Below, in pieces: positions 1 to 18,183 of a stretch of 64,000 bases of DNA. Origin of the DNA: Apostichopus japonicus (Eukaryota > Echinodermata > Holothuroidea > Aspidochirotida > Stichopodidae). The number at the start of each line of letters is the position of its first letter. Position 1 is the stretch's first letter. The stretch lies in the NCBI RefSeq assembly GCF_037975245.1, contig NC_092573.1, positions 12,670,001 to 12,734,000 on the forward strand, read 5' to 3'. The notes below the pieces were generated by a model, which was given only the letters and a program-made list of their open reading frames with translations, was not told where the DNA came from and did not search any database. Both the position numbers and the translations under genes were made by a program.

Positions 1-1515
1 CACTATACCAGTATATATAGTACATCATGAAGAGTATGCAGGCTCCCGCTCCATCTAATAACCCCCCCCCCCAACTCCACCCTGCGCCTCCGATCAAGCG
101 CGCAGAGAGCTAGGTCTGTTACCGAGGACATTAATGTCACCGGATTCCTTTTTGAGGGCAGTATTTCCTTTTCCTTATCCCATACCGGTATATTTCCCGA
201 CCCCTTAATATTTTCCCTGAACCGTCTAATTGACCTCGACCACCCTGGGATGTGTCCTTTAAGCGCCTACCCCACCCCCTCGTCACCTCTCATGCGAAAG
301 ACATTTATGAGCCTGAATAGCTACACCAAACAAAAAGCTAAACTTTCATTATAGTTGCCCGCAGATAACATTTTTCGATCTGTCTGTTGAACCTCCATTA
401 AATATAACATGTAAAGTCTTTCTTGCAATTGAGCGTACCAACGAAAGAATGTGCACGTTTCCGCTACGTCGGTTTTAATACAAATTTAAAAATACGAGAA
501 TGAATAGAAGAGATTTAACTTGAAATGTATTTTCATATCTTAATGAAGAGTGAGAAATCGATATGCTTTTTTTTGTTCATTTTACATGTACCTTAATTAT
601 TCTATTTATGTGTTCAATTCGCATGTGCTGCCAGCTTTCGTTTCATTAATGTATTCTAAATATATCTAAGTTCTTTTTTTAAATGAATAAACTTTATATC
701 TTTTTAGGGATGTCGTTTATACACCGTCCAGTTTGATTAGTTGGTATTTATCATACATAGAGTTATGTGCGTCATCAAGAGTGTAACTATGGAGACAGCA
801 TCCTGCTCATTGTGAGTATAGTTTTCTTATCTAGATTAAAGATATCCAGCGTACTACATTATTCTTACAGTTTGGTAAATACCTTCATTTTGGTAGCGTA
901 GGAGAAAAACAATATATTAACATTGCATTGGCTATAGGTTGGGCACCGGGAACAATTATGCTACCTGGCCTCTTTTTGCACTATTCGTTTTTCTCTAAGT
1001 ATATTATGCTAACAGTTTCAATAGGTTTCAATACTTTTTACATAGCCCATTGTTAACACCCCTCCCCCTCCCCCGGGACCCCATCTGACGCATCTCTCGC
1101 CATTCCTGAAAACTGGTTCCACGAAAATTTGAGTTCTTGTTAAAAGGTTTTAGATTAGTTTCTTTTGAGAGTTAATGGTGAAAAAAAGGAAGGGTGGCGA
1201 TGATTGCCCGAAGCGAGGGAAGAGAGGAAATTAATGTTTCTTCATTATTTATGTATCACCCTGGTAACACGACAACTGCCATGAAACGAATCTGGTTGAG
1301 TGCATTACATCCTGCAGAATATCTTTAATTGTAGAAATTACCGATACTGCTCATTGCAGTTACAGTTGAAAACTTAAACTATATTAAAGGAGAAGAGCTT
1401 CATTAGACGGGACAATGGACACATTGGTATACATACAGAGTGACGCTTCGGGTTTTTTGTATTGGGTTTTGTTTCTGCTTGTGTGTGTGTGTGTGTGTGT
1501 GACTTTTGATGTTTA
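1..1515. other. Intergenic, no gene seen
   Basis: No ORF or RNA gene is supportable here. There is a run of C at about 61-73 and a short (GT)n run at about 1480-1500. The rest is AT-rich single-copy-looking sequence. Confidence 0.6.
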
Positions 1516-1990
1516 TGAGTACCACATTGAGTAGAAGAACCCTAATATTTTGTGGGGAGGTCAAAGGTCACTTGGAGTCACCAGGGGCCAAATAGTCAAA
1601 ACCTCGTAAACACGATATCTCAAGGAGGTAAGTTAGGAGCAATCTCATATTTCGTAATTAGGAGTACCATAAGGAGCAAAAGCCTATTGTTTATTGTAGA
1701 GGTCAAAGTTCATTTGGGGTCACCAGGGGCCAAATTGTGTAAACCATGTAAACACGATATCTCAAGACAAAAAGCTTGGATCAATCTCGTATATCGTGTG
1801 AAGGAGTACCACATTGAGTTCAAGATCCTTATTGTGTTTGGTGGAGATCCAAGTCCATTTGGGGTCACTATAGGTCAAGTTGTGAAAACCTTGGGAAGGT
1901 TGGACGAATCTCATATTTAGTATGTAGTTGGCAAATGTTCAATACAAATTGTGGAAACCTTGTTTTATAAGCTACCGTATCTCCCACAGA
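1516..1990. repeat. Minisatellite, about 142-bp unit, three copies plus a degenerate end
   Basis: The motif gagtacca recurs at about 1518, 1661 and 1803. Each copy is followed by a gaggtcaaag-like stretch and a ttggggtcaccagg-like stretch (about 1571, 1713, 1858). The period is therefore about 142-145 bp, and a more degenerate partial copy follows to about 1990. One frame stays open across the array for 122 codons, but this follows from repeating an open unit and is not evidence of a gene. Units differ by many substitutions, so the array is not recent. Confidence 0.8.
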
Positions 1991-4548
<2,558 letters not shown>

Positions 4549-4613
<65 letters not shown>

Positions 4614-4637
4614 TACATATATATATATACATATATA
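4549..4637. repeat. (AT)n microsatellite
   Basis: Alternating AT with a few AC interruptions at its right end. ORFs reading as alternating Ile-Tyr here are artefacts. Confidence 0.97.
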
Positions 4638-5570
4638 GTCGTTGTGCAATGTTAGTAGAGTGCCCTCAATTATCAAAACATGCATTTACTCTCTGAATAG
4701 GTCTAAGGTCATCGAAGAGAGAAAGAGAGAGAGGTTGCGTCATTCATGACCATCATATGCATATACGGTTACAAATGTTCTGATATATTTACTAATAACT
4801 TCTTTTACTTTGTATGTGGGGTTAAAAAGTGGAGTGTAAATGCACACCCATACTAGCATTGCATACCGTTTTAGGACAGAGGCTCAGCAACACCAATTGT
4901 GGTACACTGATGGTCACTGTCCCACAAATTTTGACACAGGAACTCATTGTAGTATCACACGGTGTCGACCATACATGTGTGAATCATAATCTCTGTGTGA
5001 AATAGAGGCGTATGTAATACAAACAGAGGTCTACCACCATCTACTAGGCAGAGGCTCTATATGACTGCACAGGCATTCAGAATTTACAGAATATATTTGT
5101 ATCACATATATGTTCTGTACCCCACAAGCTACACTGGTACTCAAATAAAACAAAAATTAGGTCCTACATTGCGAATGATAACTTCACTGTACATGTAAGG
5201 TTTGAAGCCACTGAAATTTAATGTTTGTTTTTTATCCGAGAACTCTGGGTTTAAGTGTGAAGACCAAACACAGAGCAAGACATACAAAAAATGGAAAACT
5301 CAACTGGATTGAATCAAGAAAGAAATTATAATTATTAATAACAAACAATATACAGCTGATTTGGGCCCAGTCAAAGAATTAAATAAAATAGCCTACAGTC
5401 GTGAGGGGCGCACTTAAAAGTTAAAGCAAATACACTTAATTTAAAAGTTGATTCTGGTGGGTTGGCCTGCTGGTGACATCAAGTATTCCACGAAATCAGA
5501 TCTTCCACGACATCAGATCTTCCACGACATCAGTAATGTTGAACATAATGCAATAAAAGGTATCATGAAT
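4638..5570. other. Intergenic, no gene seen
   Basis: AT-rich sequence without a supportable gene. A 12-base motif, atcttccacgac, recurs near 5500-5530, just before the minisatellite. Confidence 0.5.
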
Positions 5571-5576
5571 GTCTCC

Positions 5577-5765
5577 CACAAAATAGTATCCTTTAATATA
5601 TAAAAAATAGTGTCCCAGGATATCCTTTGCAGTAAAATAATGTCCTTTATAACAAATAGTGTCCTGGAATACCCTTTATAACAAATTAATATCCTTTGTA
5701 ACAAATAGTGTCCCGCAATATCCTCTATAGTAAAATATTATCCTTTATAACAAATAGTGTCACAG
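5577..5765. repeat. Minisatellite, about 49-bp unit
   Basis: The motif aaatagtgtcc recurs at about 5605, 5654, 5703 and 5752, each followed by a variant of tatcctttata. The period is 48-50 bp with about four units and frequent substitutions. Confidence 0.8.
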
Positions 5766-6049
5766 ACTGTCAGTTGAATAACACGTCTTCCGTAAAATAA
5801 TAAGGACTACAGTAACTTCTACTTTGTAAATTCAGGTTTAAAACAAACTATCCAGCCTTTAAAACTATATTTCTCCTCTTTTGCAACTGCCTTCCTCAGT
5901 TACTCATAGAAAACTCCTTATACCCCTCACAATCCTCCATTCTTTCTAAAATATATACAGCACAGACCGAACCTCCTGCGAGGGCTAATTTCCAGGACGA
6001 ACAAGATAGTTGCCTAGCAACCCAGAAGAGGTAGCAGCTAGTGTAAAGG

Positions 6050-6560
6050 TGTTAAACCACCCTTTTGCTGCCACAAGACAAAATCCAGGGGTCCCGTCTG
6101 TCTTCTTCTGTCGTTGTCTGTTTCTTGATCGATCTTCTGTCCTCATCCACCGTCTAGAAGTACCATGCAGTGTCTTCATCCATCTGCCTGCTATTACATC
6201 TGTAAGAAAAAGAGGATAAGACAAACAGTTAAAACATATCAAATATATTGCAAAACTCACCCACCCGGGATCCCCTGTCTGTCTTCTTAGGGCGTCCCCA
6301 AGAGTCATGGTCCCCCCGCTTATTCATCCATTTCATTCCTCCTTCAGATCTGAATGTACAAAGCTAAAGAAAACAGTTACAACATATCAAACACATTGTG
6401 AAACCCACCTATTCAGGGGTCCTGTCAGTCTTCTGCCTTTTCATTCATCTTCTGTCCTGTTCCACCGTCTCCAAGTGCCATCCAGCGTCTCCATCGATCT
6501 GCATGCTGTCATATCTGAAAGAACCAAGTTAAGGAAAACAGTTAATGTTGATAGTTGAAA
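6050..6560. repeat. Imperfect tandem repeat, about 150-170-bp unit, three copies
   Basis: The motif aaacagttaaaacatatcaa occurs near 6223 and, with variants, near 6368 and 6536. Each is linked to a block rich in tgtcttct, tccaccgtct and ctgcatgct-like words. ORFs across this stretch are read through the repeat in several frames, so I do not call coding sequence. Confidence 0.65.
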
Positions 6561-6564
6561 AGGT

Positions 6565-6566
<2 letters not shown>

Positions 6567-6637
<71 letters not shown>
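6567..6637. repeat. (AT)n microsatellite
   Basis: Pure alternating AT of about 70 bp, directly right of the tandem repeat. Confidence 0.97.
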
Positions 6638-6641
<4 letters not shown>

Positions 6642-6971
6642 CGTCAGCAATACTTGGCAGTTGAATGAATGGTACAACATTTAACACAATGGAAGTATGA
6701 CGCTAGATAAGTGCAAGTTGCATTGATGGAATTAGAACCAAATAAACCATGACTATATATTGGAAGCGGATTAAGGAGCAAAGAACGGATTACATATGTT
6801 TATAGAACTGATAGTTGTTAAGGGGTCCCAAGTCTTTGTTGAGGCCGGATCTCGAAAGAGATACTTTGAACAGACTTTATGTTAATGAAATGGAGGTAAA
6901 CGACAAAGGCAAATGAATATGTATGTAATTGAAATCGTAATGAGATGGAAAATCAAAACAGTGAAAAAACT

Positions 6972-7048
6972 ACCAGCCTCCACCGGGATTCGACCCCAGG
7001 CCTCCCCGCTTTATATGCGGACACTCTATCCACTAGGCTATGTTTGCT
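6972..7048 (-). mobile_element. tRNA-derived segment, probable SINE head
   Basis: On the minus strand an A-box-like TAGCCTAGTGGATAGAGTG is followed at tRNA-like spacing by a B-box-like GGGTCGAATCC, with a possible anticodon stem CCGC/GCGG around a loop reading ATA at the anticodon position. The 5' end does not pair with the expected 3' acceptor strand, so this is unlikely to be a working tRNA. A SINE promoter region or old tRNA pseudogene fits better. The ends of the element and a target duplication were not identified. Confidence 0.6.
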
Positions 7049-8080
7049 GATTGTTGAGAGGTTGTCCAAACCGGTAAGGAGGGTCGTAATTCCACTATAT
7101 ATATATAGTTGTTAGAGTGGGTTAAAAATCAGGAGAATTGAACCGGGAGGTTGAAGGGCATTCTAATAGTCTAATGTGAAATCTCTCAGAGTGATCCACG
7201 AGAGAATTTAACAGGCTCGGAGGTAGGGTGCTAAAGTATCTCCCTTTTCTTGTTCGATGTCCGAGTACTAAGTTGTCATTTTATGAAAACTACTGATGCC
7301 GTGATCATCTATAGAAAACATATATAATGAAGTATAGGCTTGAGAATATGGCGAATTTATATGTTTATAAGTCAATGGAGCAATCAATTGCAATAGATAT
7401 GTAATATTCCAAAGTGACACGCGCATATGACCTACGTGTGGCTGATCTAAAATGTACTAGCGCCACGATATATAGATATATATAGATTTCTGACCATGTC
7501 TATGCAATTCAACAGCAGACAAACCGGTTAGTTCTGTGGTAATATCATGCTACCAAAATAATTAATATGTTAGAACCTGTTTAATCAAGACACCAATGAT
7601 TGATAAATTCTTATAATTCCTTTCTGGGAAAATAACCATCATCCACAAATTCTTGGGAAGTTTTTTCTTGATGAAATGGGAACTTCTTTTAAGTATATTT
7701 CAATATATCAAGTCTATTTCTACTCAATGTTCCATTTAATTAATTAATCAAATTGTTGTTTACAAATATTGAGAGCCATCAGTAGTGCTCTTATTTTTGA
7801 GCATGTTGGAAATTGTCGGATAATGTTTTTTATAACTCTTTATCTGTAGATGAAATGCCCTTTCAAATAATTCCGGGACGATGGAAAGGGTGAAATTAAT
7901 AGATTAAATGTATGAAGAAGAGCAGTTGTATACAAAACTAATCTTTGACGATAACCGCTAACCATTGAATAACTTATCATTTTGGCATATATATGAATAT
8001 ATATATATGAAAATGTATGATATAAAGCTATTTTTGTATCTCGAGGAGAGCTACTCTTGGAACTTAAGATTGCACGTAAT
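7049..8080. other. Intergenic, no gene seen
   Basis: AT-rich; no coding or RNA signal that I can support. Confidence 0.45.
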
Positions 8081-8085
8081 GTGCG

Positions 8086-8200
8086 AAATGGTCACGTGGT
8101 ACTACAGAAGTATTGACATCGTAATTCCTTCATTGGCCCAAAACACTGAGAATGTTGTGGTCACGTGGTACTTTAGCTCTATTGATATCGTATCATCATA
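8086..8200. repeat. Tandem duplication, about 69 bp
   Basis: The word ggtcacgtggtact occurs near 8090 and again near 8159, each followed by a similar stretch ending in attga and atcgta. This is a two-copy duplication with modest divergence. Confidence 0.65.
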
Positions 8201-8616
8201 CTAGAGGGATGAATTATGACAACATGATAATAACTATATTCACAATACCAGTTGATTGCTAACTCAGCAGCGGGTTCAAGTTCTCTTAAAATGTTTATGT
8301 AGTTTACTCCGTTTTTGCCCCCAAATTGCAAACAGTTTCCCAAAATCCCCCAACTACATACATAAACGTCTATCGTTGTCGACAGGAAATGTTTATGGGA
8401 AGTTCTTCGGGGCATTATTTGATCATAAAACCTAGCATTACGTCACACCATGCAAGTCTGAACTTTTCTAATTCGGAACTTCCCACGCACCATGTACGTT
8501 GATCATTGAATAAATAATATGCTTTTCAGAAAACAGGAGGATAAAATGAGTATACTCGAAGAACAGGAAAGGGGAGACAGTAAACTCCTTGGTGACAAGG
8601 ACAAGCGATGCAGAGA

Positions 8617-8660
8617 CGGGTGAAGACGGTGTGAAGACGGTGTGAAGACGGTGTGAAGAT
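8617..8660. repeat. Short tandem repeat, about 12-bp unit
   Basis: The words gaagacggtgt and gaagatg repeat about four times in a row. Confidence 0.85.
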
Positions 8661-8940
8661 GAGGCAATATTTGTGAAATCGGAGAAAAAGAGAAAAAACA
8701 ACAACCTTTAAAACAACTTTAACAATTGTTGAATGTATCAAAGAAGATTCCTTATCTATGACAACGTTAAATTCCCGTCAAATTGTTAAAGGCGTGTTCA
8801 CGTGTATTTAATAAGCAGGCATTTCTCTCAAGTAACATTAATTTACTGGCATGTTTCTTTCTCTCACATATAACGAAGAATTAACGAAATGAATATTTAG
8901 CATGTTCAAATCATTCTTATTATTATAATGATATGTTATG

Positions 8941-9300
8941 CATGGGGGTGGTTAAGGAGGGGGGGGGGCAAAGGAGAGGGAGTTGCTAAGAACGGTATAG
9001 CAGAAGGTCAGTCTATTTAGTCTGACTGAAAAGAAGTTAGTCCCGAAAAGAGGTCAAGGCATGGTGGCGTATTTTTCCACTTGCTGGACGTCCCTTTCCT
9101 GTGTAACCAATCATACATGTGCTATAGATTGCAAGTTCGTAACAAATCACACATCGTAAAAGTAGACCCTATAACATATATACAACATACAAAGAACAAA
9201 AGACAGGCCGGTATCTTAAGCTCGTATTTTTATTGGGGGGGGGGGGGGGGTTGGGGACGGCGAAGCTCGGATTCGCTGATTTCCCCACCCCCCCCCTGTA
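8941..9300. other. Poly(G)/poly(C) tracts in intergenic sequence
   Basis: G runs lie near 8958-8968 and 9235-9251, and a C run near 9288-9297. The G and C runs around 9235-9297 are in inverted arrangement and could fold together. No gene supported. Confidence 0.5.
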
Positions 9301-12213
9301 AGTGGTTTTCCATATGAGGAATGTTTTGGGGCAAATGGCTTAGATGCAACATAGTGCTATCAGTTTTGTAATTTTGAATTATATCTGGGTTTTCATTTTT
9401 CTACGATTCTATAACGTGTTGTATTAACTTTAAGTGATTTGGAAATAGTTGATTTGGGCAGGGGGCGTGGGCGGGGTGAACGTTCTCCCATGCCCCGGTG
9501 GTTGCGACCCAAAGTGAGGGCCCGGGCATCATACGTATAAGTGTAGCACTCAACTAAGCAAATAGCAACTATTCCCATTTTGACTTTTCAAAAGCAATAT
9601 AAGGAGAGTATAGTCACAATAGCAAAATTTGCCATTATTGTATTAATAATCGCTCTTGAAGACTTTTTTTTCTCCAAAAATATACCCATGTTCTTTCCAT
9701 ATCATTACTAAAGTATATCTCAGTAGATTTTACGACGTTGCTATTAACTCACTTTTATCTTCAGGCTTTCCCCATGTGTCTGCACACCAAGACAAGCAAT
9801 ATATTTCTCGTATATTCCTCCATCCGTCTTATACGAATTCGGTCAATAACTCCGCCGGAGTCCTCTGCGAAGTAAATTTCTCAATTCACAAATTCATTTC
9901 TCCGGCTTGTTGACTGTTTTGGAAAGGAAAAAGTCTACATAGTCTAAAGTAATAGCTATAGGTAAAATCAATACCGGAACGAAGTTATCCTCAAGGAAAG
10001 TGGCCCACATTTTCATTAGACAAATAAAGCGTTGAAGTGTACACATTGCGTGCATTAAGTAGCCTAGGGAACCACCGCATCTTATACTCTTCATCAAAGG
10101 TATACGCATGATGAGTATAGAGGAGACACATTTACTCAAGGATCTATTAACGTGGAGTGGATTGTGCTTGAACGATACAAGAACGGCAATACCTCAACAG
10201 GTGAGGTTTATACCGGGTCATCGCACGCTGCTTATTGCGGAATTTAATCGAGACAGCAGCATGTACCTCAACGGGGAGGACACACAGTCTCGGAGAAGCT
10301 AGCCTATACTTGCTGTTCGGGGGGACGACTTGATTTATTCAAGGAATGATTATTACTGCTTGTATAATTGAAATGGACCATACAACAACAGCAATTGTGC
10401 CTCAATTGGTGAGGTTTATATAAAATAATCTCTGTTTGCAGTAGACTTTCATCATGCAGCATCAGCAGTTTCCTCAATATGCGAGGTTTATATTCAGATG
10501 ATTGTTTGCAGTCAACTTTCGTCTATATGATTCATTATCATGATTTTTGAGTGAGGTGGAGTAACAGATTCAGATTGGAAAATGTATATGGGTGGTTGAA
10601 ATATAACATTGTTTAAATATCACCTCGTTGTCATCTAGTTGTCTGTATTATATACACCTATTACACCATGCAGCCCAGTATTCAAAACATACGTTACCGT
10701 CTTATTCTTTTATCCTAAATCAGATCATTTTTCAAAGAACAAAATGAGCATGATGCTAATTAGTGAATTTAGTGGGAAGCTACTGTATGCACTGACCAGA
10801 TTTAGTGTGTTCTTATATGCCATAACGCAAAAATCTATGAAACTGATATCTATTGTCCCATTCTCTTATATTTCATTGTTCTGTCACTGTTATTCTGTCT
10901 CCCAACACTTCGTGGGTATTTGCCTGTTTAACAGCCTCCGCCCCTCCACCCCTACCTCCTTTCTCTCACTATTTATTTTATCACTAATTCTGAAGGGATC
11001 TGTCAAGCTTTTTTCGCGTACAAGTTAGATTATACAAGAACACCTCCAGCATGCCCGCATTGCCATGGCAACTAATGTTCGGTGTTATATAACAGTATAA
11101 CAACAAACTATAGTGTAAAATATCGAGTGATAGTAGTATGTTCTTTCCATTATATTTAAAGGTCATGACGTTGGTTGACATAGATAAATGATGAATTCGC
11201 CACTCCTCTAAAATAAAACTCATCACATTTCATTGCCAAAGCTTTACTGCTCAAGGAGCAATTTAGTATGCAAAACGGTCTTTAATTATGTTCCGAGATT
11301 TAATTTGGTAACCACAATCCTTGAAACAGAAATGATTCGATTGATTACAAAATAATTAAGTTAGACTGTGACTGGCTCGATCGGCCTTCCATATACTACA
11401 CATTTAAGTCGAACATGGACGGGGGGGGGAGAATGATGTCGTTTCCTTTTTTGGGGTTTTATTTTTGGTTCATTTTCAGTTCTATATTAAGCTTTAAATA
11501 GTAAGTTAAGCTTGCCATTAGCGATATTGCTTCGTTCAGATTTATTCTCCGAATGCTCGTATGAGGCACGTATTTAGTAGTTGATAAATGTTTTCCGTTT
11601 CTGTATACGTAGACACGCCACAGTTTATAATGAGTTTGGCTAAGTATAGTGTGTTAAGTTAGTTTGTTCATAAAGAGTTGAAAATAGTATACTTCGTGTA
11701 AACTTAACACATTTCGGATGCTTTCTTTTCGTTTTCCTTTGAGTAAGCTGTATCAAGCGTACATGTGATGCCGCACCGTATAAAAGGTTAAATGTTGGAA
11801 CATTCGTCATGGAGGCAGGAACCGAGTGCGTCAGAGGTAAAATAAACTGGGCATTTCCGTCGATAAACAACAAGAAACGAAATGGCATGTTGACGTTGAA
11901 AATGTCTAATCGCATTCCCAACCCTATACTATCATCCTCTCTTTGGTCAGAGTAACGAGGACCGTGACCAGAAGGTAAAATGGAAACGACTGAAAGAAAA
12001 TGTCTGATAAACTTGATGTTCATATGAACATTCCATTCCATGTTGCTTTCTCTAGGGGCGACAATGTATTTTCCATTATAGGTACGTTGTTATTCTTGCA
12101 TGGTAACCATCTCCACCATTGAATTATCTTTCCTGTCTAATGCATAAAGTAATGCCATTCCGTTATTAACTTCATACAAACAAGATATGCAAGAATCACC
12201 ACGAAATTTTATG
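9301..12213. other. Intergenic; three copies of a short motif at 10.2-10.5 kb
   Basis: No convincing gene. ORFs of 129 and 133 codons (10639-11028 plus, 11640-12041 minus) have no recognisable domain and no conserved signal. The word gaggtttata, preceded by a ctcaa-type word, occurs near 10201, 10411 and 10479 with related surroundings, which suggests an old local repeat. Confidence 0.45.
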
Positions 12214-12432
12214 CATTTTAGATCCTCCTGCAAGCATGGAACTCGCGGAGAAGCCTATTTGGCTTATCAAAGCTGCAAGCTGACCGAAGTCAGTCTCTTA
12301 CATTCATATTTAACGTCCATGATTATGCATTGTCAACAACTGTGTAACTGGATGACATACATTAATCTTGGAGTGACTCGAACCGGGGACCCTATGATTG
12401 GAAGGCACCGGACGTTAACCACTGAGCTAATA
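12214..12432 (-). mobile_element. tRNA-derived SINE (family also at 61595-61914), minus orientation
   Basis: On the minus strand the element starts with a tRNA-like head: an A-box-like TTAGCTCAGTGGTTAACG near 12432-12412, then a B-box-like GGTTCGAGTCAC near 12385-12373. A non-tRNA body follows, ending in the block CGCGAG-ttccatgcttgcagg-AGGATC, whose perfect form in the other copies can fold as a small 3' hairpin. The same body and 3' block recur at 61595-61914, and the 3' block alone at 19911-19958. This copy is the more diverged one. Its target duplication was not identified. Such elements are transcribed by Pol III and copied by a partner LINE. Confidence 0.8.
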
Positions 12433-14661
12433 GTCCTAGAAATTGACAATAATTTACTGTCCAAAACTCTTCGTGATGGAAGGTACGTAGAGGCCAGAAT
12501 TGTAATGCGAGTACAGCGACATGTTCAACGACATGAGTACATTGTAGCTTTCCCATTGATATGAGTACAATAAAGAGTACACGAGGCTCTAAAACACGAG
12601 TATATATACGAACATTTCACTTGAACTTCTATCTTGTTGAGTGTACAAAATTGCCCGAGTACTATAGTACACAATCATGCGGACGAGTACAGGTTAGTAC
12701 AGCAAGGCAACTGTGCTAGAATACCAGTACGATTTCGGACGCACCAGCTTATAGTAGAGAGATGGTACAAACTATTAATAACAATAGGGACCAAACAGGT
12801 AGTAGGTTTTATTAGGACAGAGATCGTTCTCATAACGAATGACATCAAAACAAGATATTACATCTAAAAGAAGAGTATAGGAGATAATATATCATACTAT
12901 TGATAGCAGCTTATAGTTTGACCAAATTATTCAGGACAGGAAAAACGAAAACTGACCGGGCGAAAATATCTCACCGTTTTCCAGTTTATAAATGAGAAAG
13001 AGAATATCTCAAGCTTCCGGCGATTGATTTATTATTGATGTAAAGTTTACTTTAAAGAAAATAATGACCCTCTTTTTTTGTATTAGATAGGCCCTATTAA
13101 TTTTCATCTTGTAATAAATTTCCATATTTTTTGTCAATAATGATAGCCAGTGGCATTATCTCAAAGAGTCATTATGGATATTAATTCTTGATCGATCTTA
13201 TATATGTCTCAGTTCAACATACATCGCAACAGAGTTGACAAATTGTCTTCCTTTCTTTTCAATATATTTTTCTTTGCTCATTTGCGTCTTCTGTTTTTCA
13301 TTGCTCGGCTTCTGTGTATAACCATAGGTAACAGGAGTATGCTATGTTTATACTACGTCCTCGATTTGATCTAACACAGATCATGTACCTTAGTTGGAGG
13401 AGAAGGAATGATAAAACGCGTAATGTAATATGATAGTGCAGTGTATGATAGAGTGGCCGGTTGAGGCCGATGGAAGGGATCATGATAAATTATTTCTATA
13501 TCAGATTAATATTAATAGGTTCAATGTGACAGACTACACGTCCTGTATACTATAGGCTCTAACATATCCCTATGAAGAGGTCTTTAAATAACCGTATGCA
13601 CGATTAATGTGATACGACGACATCATTATTCCTTCGAATGTGTATTACCGGTACCTTGGTGAACATAACTTGTCGGTTACACTTTGTCGTATGAATACGT
13701 TAGAGATATAACTCGTCGTGTTAAAACTCTCCTTATAGCAGAAATAGTACCTATATTCATTATGTCTTATTTGTGTCAGTATCATGGAGATGTAGTAGTG
13801 TTGTATGCTATCGCGTAACAACGTAACTTGATGTCATCTTAATTACTATTATTACAATGTGATCCTTTTTGTTCATTCTCAGATATCTCTTCGGAGGGTA
13901 TGTCGAGAAGAAACTGTAAGTAAAACTAGTAGAAATGTCGTGGAATAAATTCCTGAAGGAATTTTTACCGTCCTCCAAAATACGCCCTCCCCACCCCCCC
14001 CCCCCAAAGAGTCGTTGGATAATTCGTGTTAGGAGGTAAACTGATTTGATTTGTTTAATTCATTGAATGTTTCAACATCGGCCAATTTTATTTGCCTTCC
14101 TGTTATATTTTTGAAGCTATATTAGTGACATAACACGTACCGCACCAGCCAATAATGAATTCAGTGATAAGCTTCCTAAATGTATATCTAGTTCTCTCAG
14201 ATAGACATATTAGCAACTCTTCCATCTTGACCTAATTTAGGATCAAATTACAAGTTGAAGTTCGTAGTTGAAGTACATTTGAGTATAGGATGTCAGGAAA
14301 TGGCCGATAAGAATCACGTCCGAGATAGTTAACCATTTTATGGACAGTTGTAGCATTTTATTGTTAATCCATGCAGTTTCATATTAAGGATAAAGTAAAA
14401 TAGCACATTTTAAGAAACAAAACATTTCGGTGACGTATGCATATTAATTATCATTTATCCCGAAATATTGATGTTATAAAGATATGGGGAGAATAAATTT
14501 TTCAGGGTTCGAAAGTTGTGAAGAATCAAATAGCCGCCTTTATCAGTCATGCCGATAATATATAGGTGATATAAAGAAAAGTCGTTCCTGTGTGGTGGAT
14601 CGTTTCGTGGACATCGTTGGAGTCATTGGCTATATGTAGGCCTATAGCGTTATTATAGCGT
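12433..14661. other. Intergenic, no gene seen
   Basis: The word gagtac recurs many times at 12500-12700 without a fixed period. A C run lies at about 13994-14007. No gene or RNA could be supported. Confidence 0.45.
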
Positions 14662-17498
<2,837 letters not shown>

Positions 17499-17506
17499 TT
17501 CTAGGC

Positions 17507-18175
17507 CAGGGTTGTCCAACCTACGGCCCGCGGGCCACAGTCCGGCCCGCCGCAGGGTTGCTTCCGGCCCACCACAGATGCTCTACGGTGCAAAATTTTA
17601 GTGAGCAGATTTACTGATAACAATTTGGAGCTATATTATCAATCATTCGAACCTCCCAGCAAACACACAAAACGCTAAAACGTTATTAAAACGTTTCGTC
17701 TTTTGTTTTGATAACGTTATTTGTGGTGTAATAAATATGTCACGAAACGTTTTCAGGCTATTATTTCAAAACATTTTTTCGTTAAAACATTAATATAACA
17801 TTAATATCTCATAAAAACGTTATGCCGACGTTTTGATAACACCACATTTAACGTTATAAAGACACATTTTAGAGGCTCTTTTAAAAATGTTATGATAACG
17901 TTTTGTGTTTGCTGGGAGCTTCTGGGTCCAAAAAAATGCATACAGGTCAGTTTGTGTGACACTCTCTTAGCGGAGGGGGGGGGGCGGCTGGACTTTATTC
18001 ATCTGTTTTATCAGGGAAGGAAAATAAATCAGTGGGCTCCGCGCGTAGTGCTCACATTTTGTTGCCTTGGGCTTTGGGCAAAAAATCGAAAAATCGAGCG
18101 TAGGGTTCATGCGGCCCCCTCCTTCATCATAATCATTCCATGAATCCATCCTCTGCAAAAGGTTGGACAGCCCTG
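17507..18175. mobile_element. hAT-like MITE with 8-bp target duplication
   Basis: The left end CAGGGTTGTCCAACCT and the right end AGGTTGGACAGCCCTG form about 16-bp terminal inverted repeats with one mismatch. The flanks ttctaggc (17499-17506) and ttctaagc (18176-18183) are an 8-bp target duplication matching at 7 of 8 positions. An 8-bp duplication with a CAGGG-type end is the hAT-superfamily pattern. The next bases, acggcccgcgggcc, are also typical of hAT ends. There is no transposase ORF, so the copy is non-autonomous. A second element sits inside it at 17653-17918. Confidence 0.85.
17653..17918. mobile_element. MITE nested in the hAT-like element
   Basis: The ends CTCCCAGCAAACAC and GTGTTTGCTGGGAG are exact inverted repeats. 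Inside are many copies of aacgttat-like words in both orientations, giving a strongly palindromic element of about 266 bp. It interrupts the surrounding hAT-like MITE, so it is the younger insertion or was captured by that family. No clear target duplication could be assigned, so the superfamily is left open. Confidence 0.75.
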
Positions 18176-18183
18176 TTCTAAGC

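Noticed and set aside
6972-7048. Functional tRNA on the minus strand
   Set aside because: A and B boxes are present but the acceptor strands do not pair, so I keep it only as a tRNA-derived segment.
10639-11028. 129-codon ORF, plus strand
   Set aside because: No domain, no composition typical of coding sequence, no splice context; length is possible by chance over 64 kb.
11640-12041. 133-codon ORF, minus strand
   Set aside because: No recognisable domain or conserved motif; ends close to a SINE. Could be an exon, but nothing supports it.
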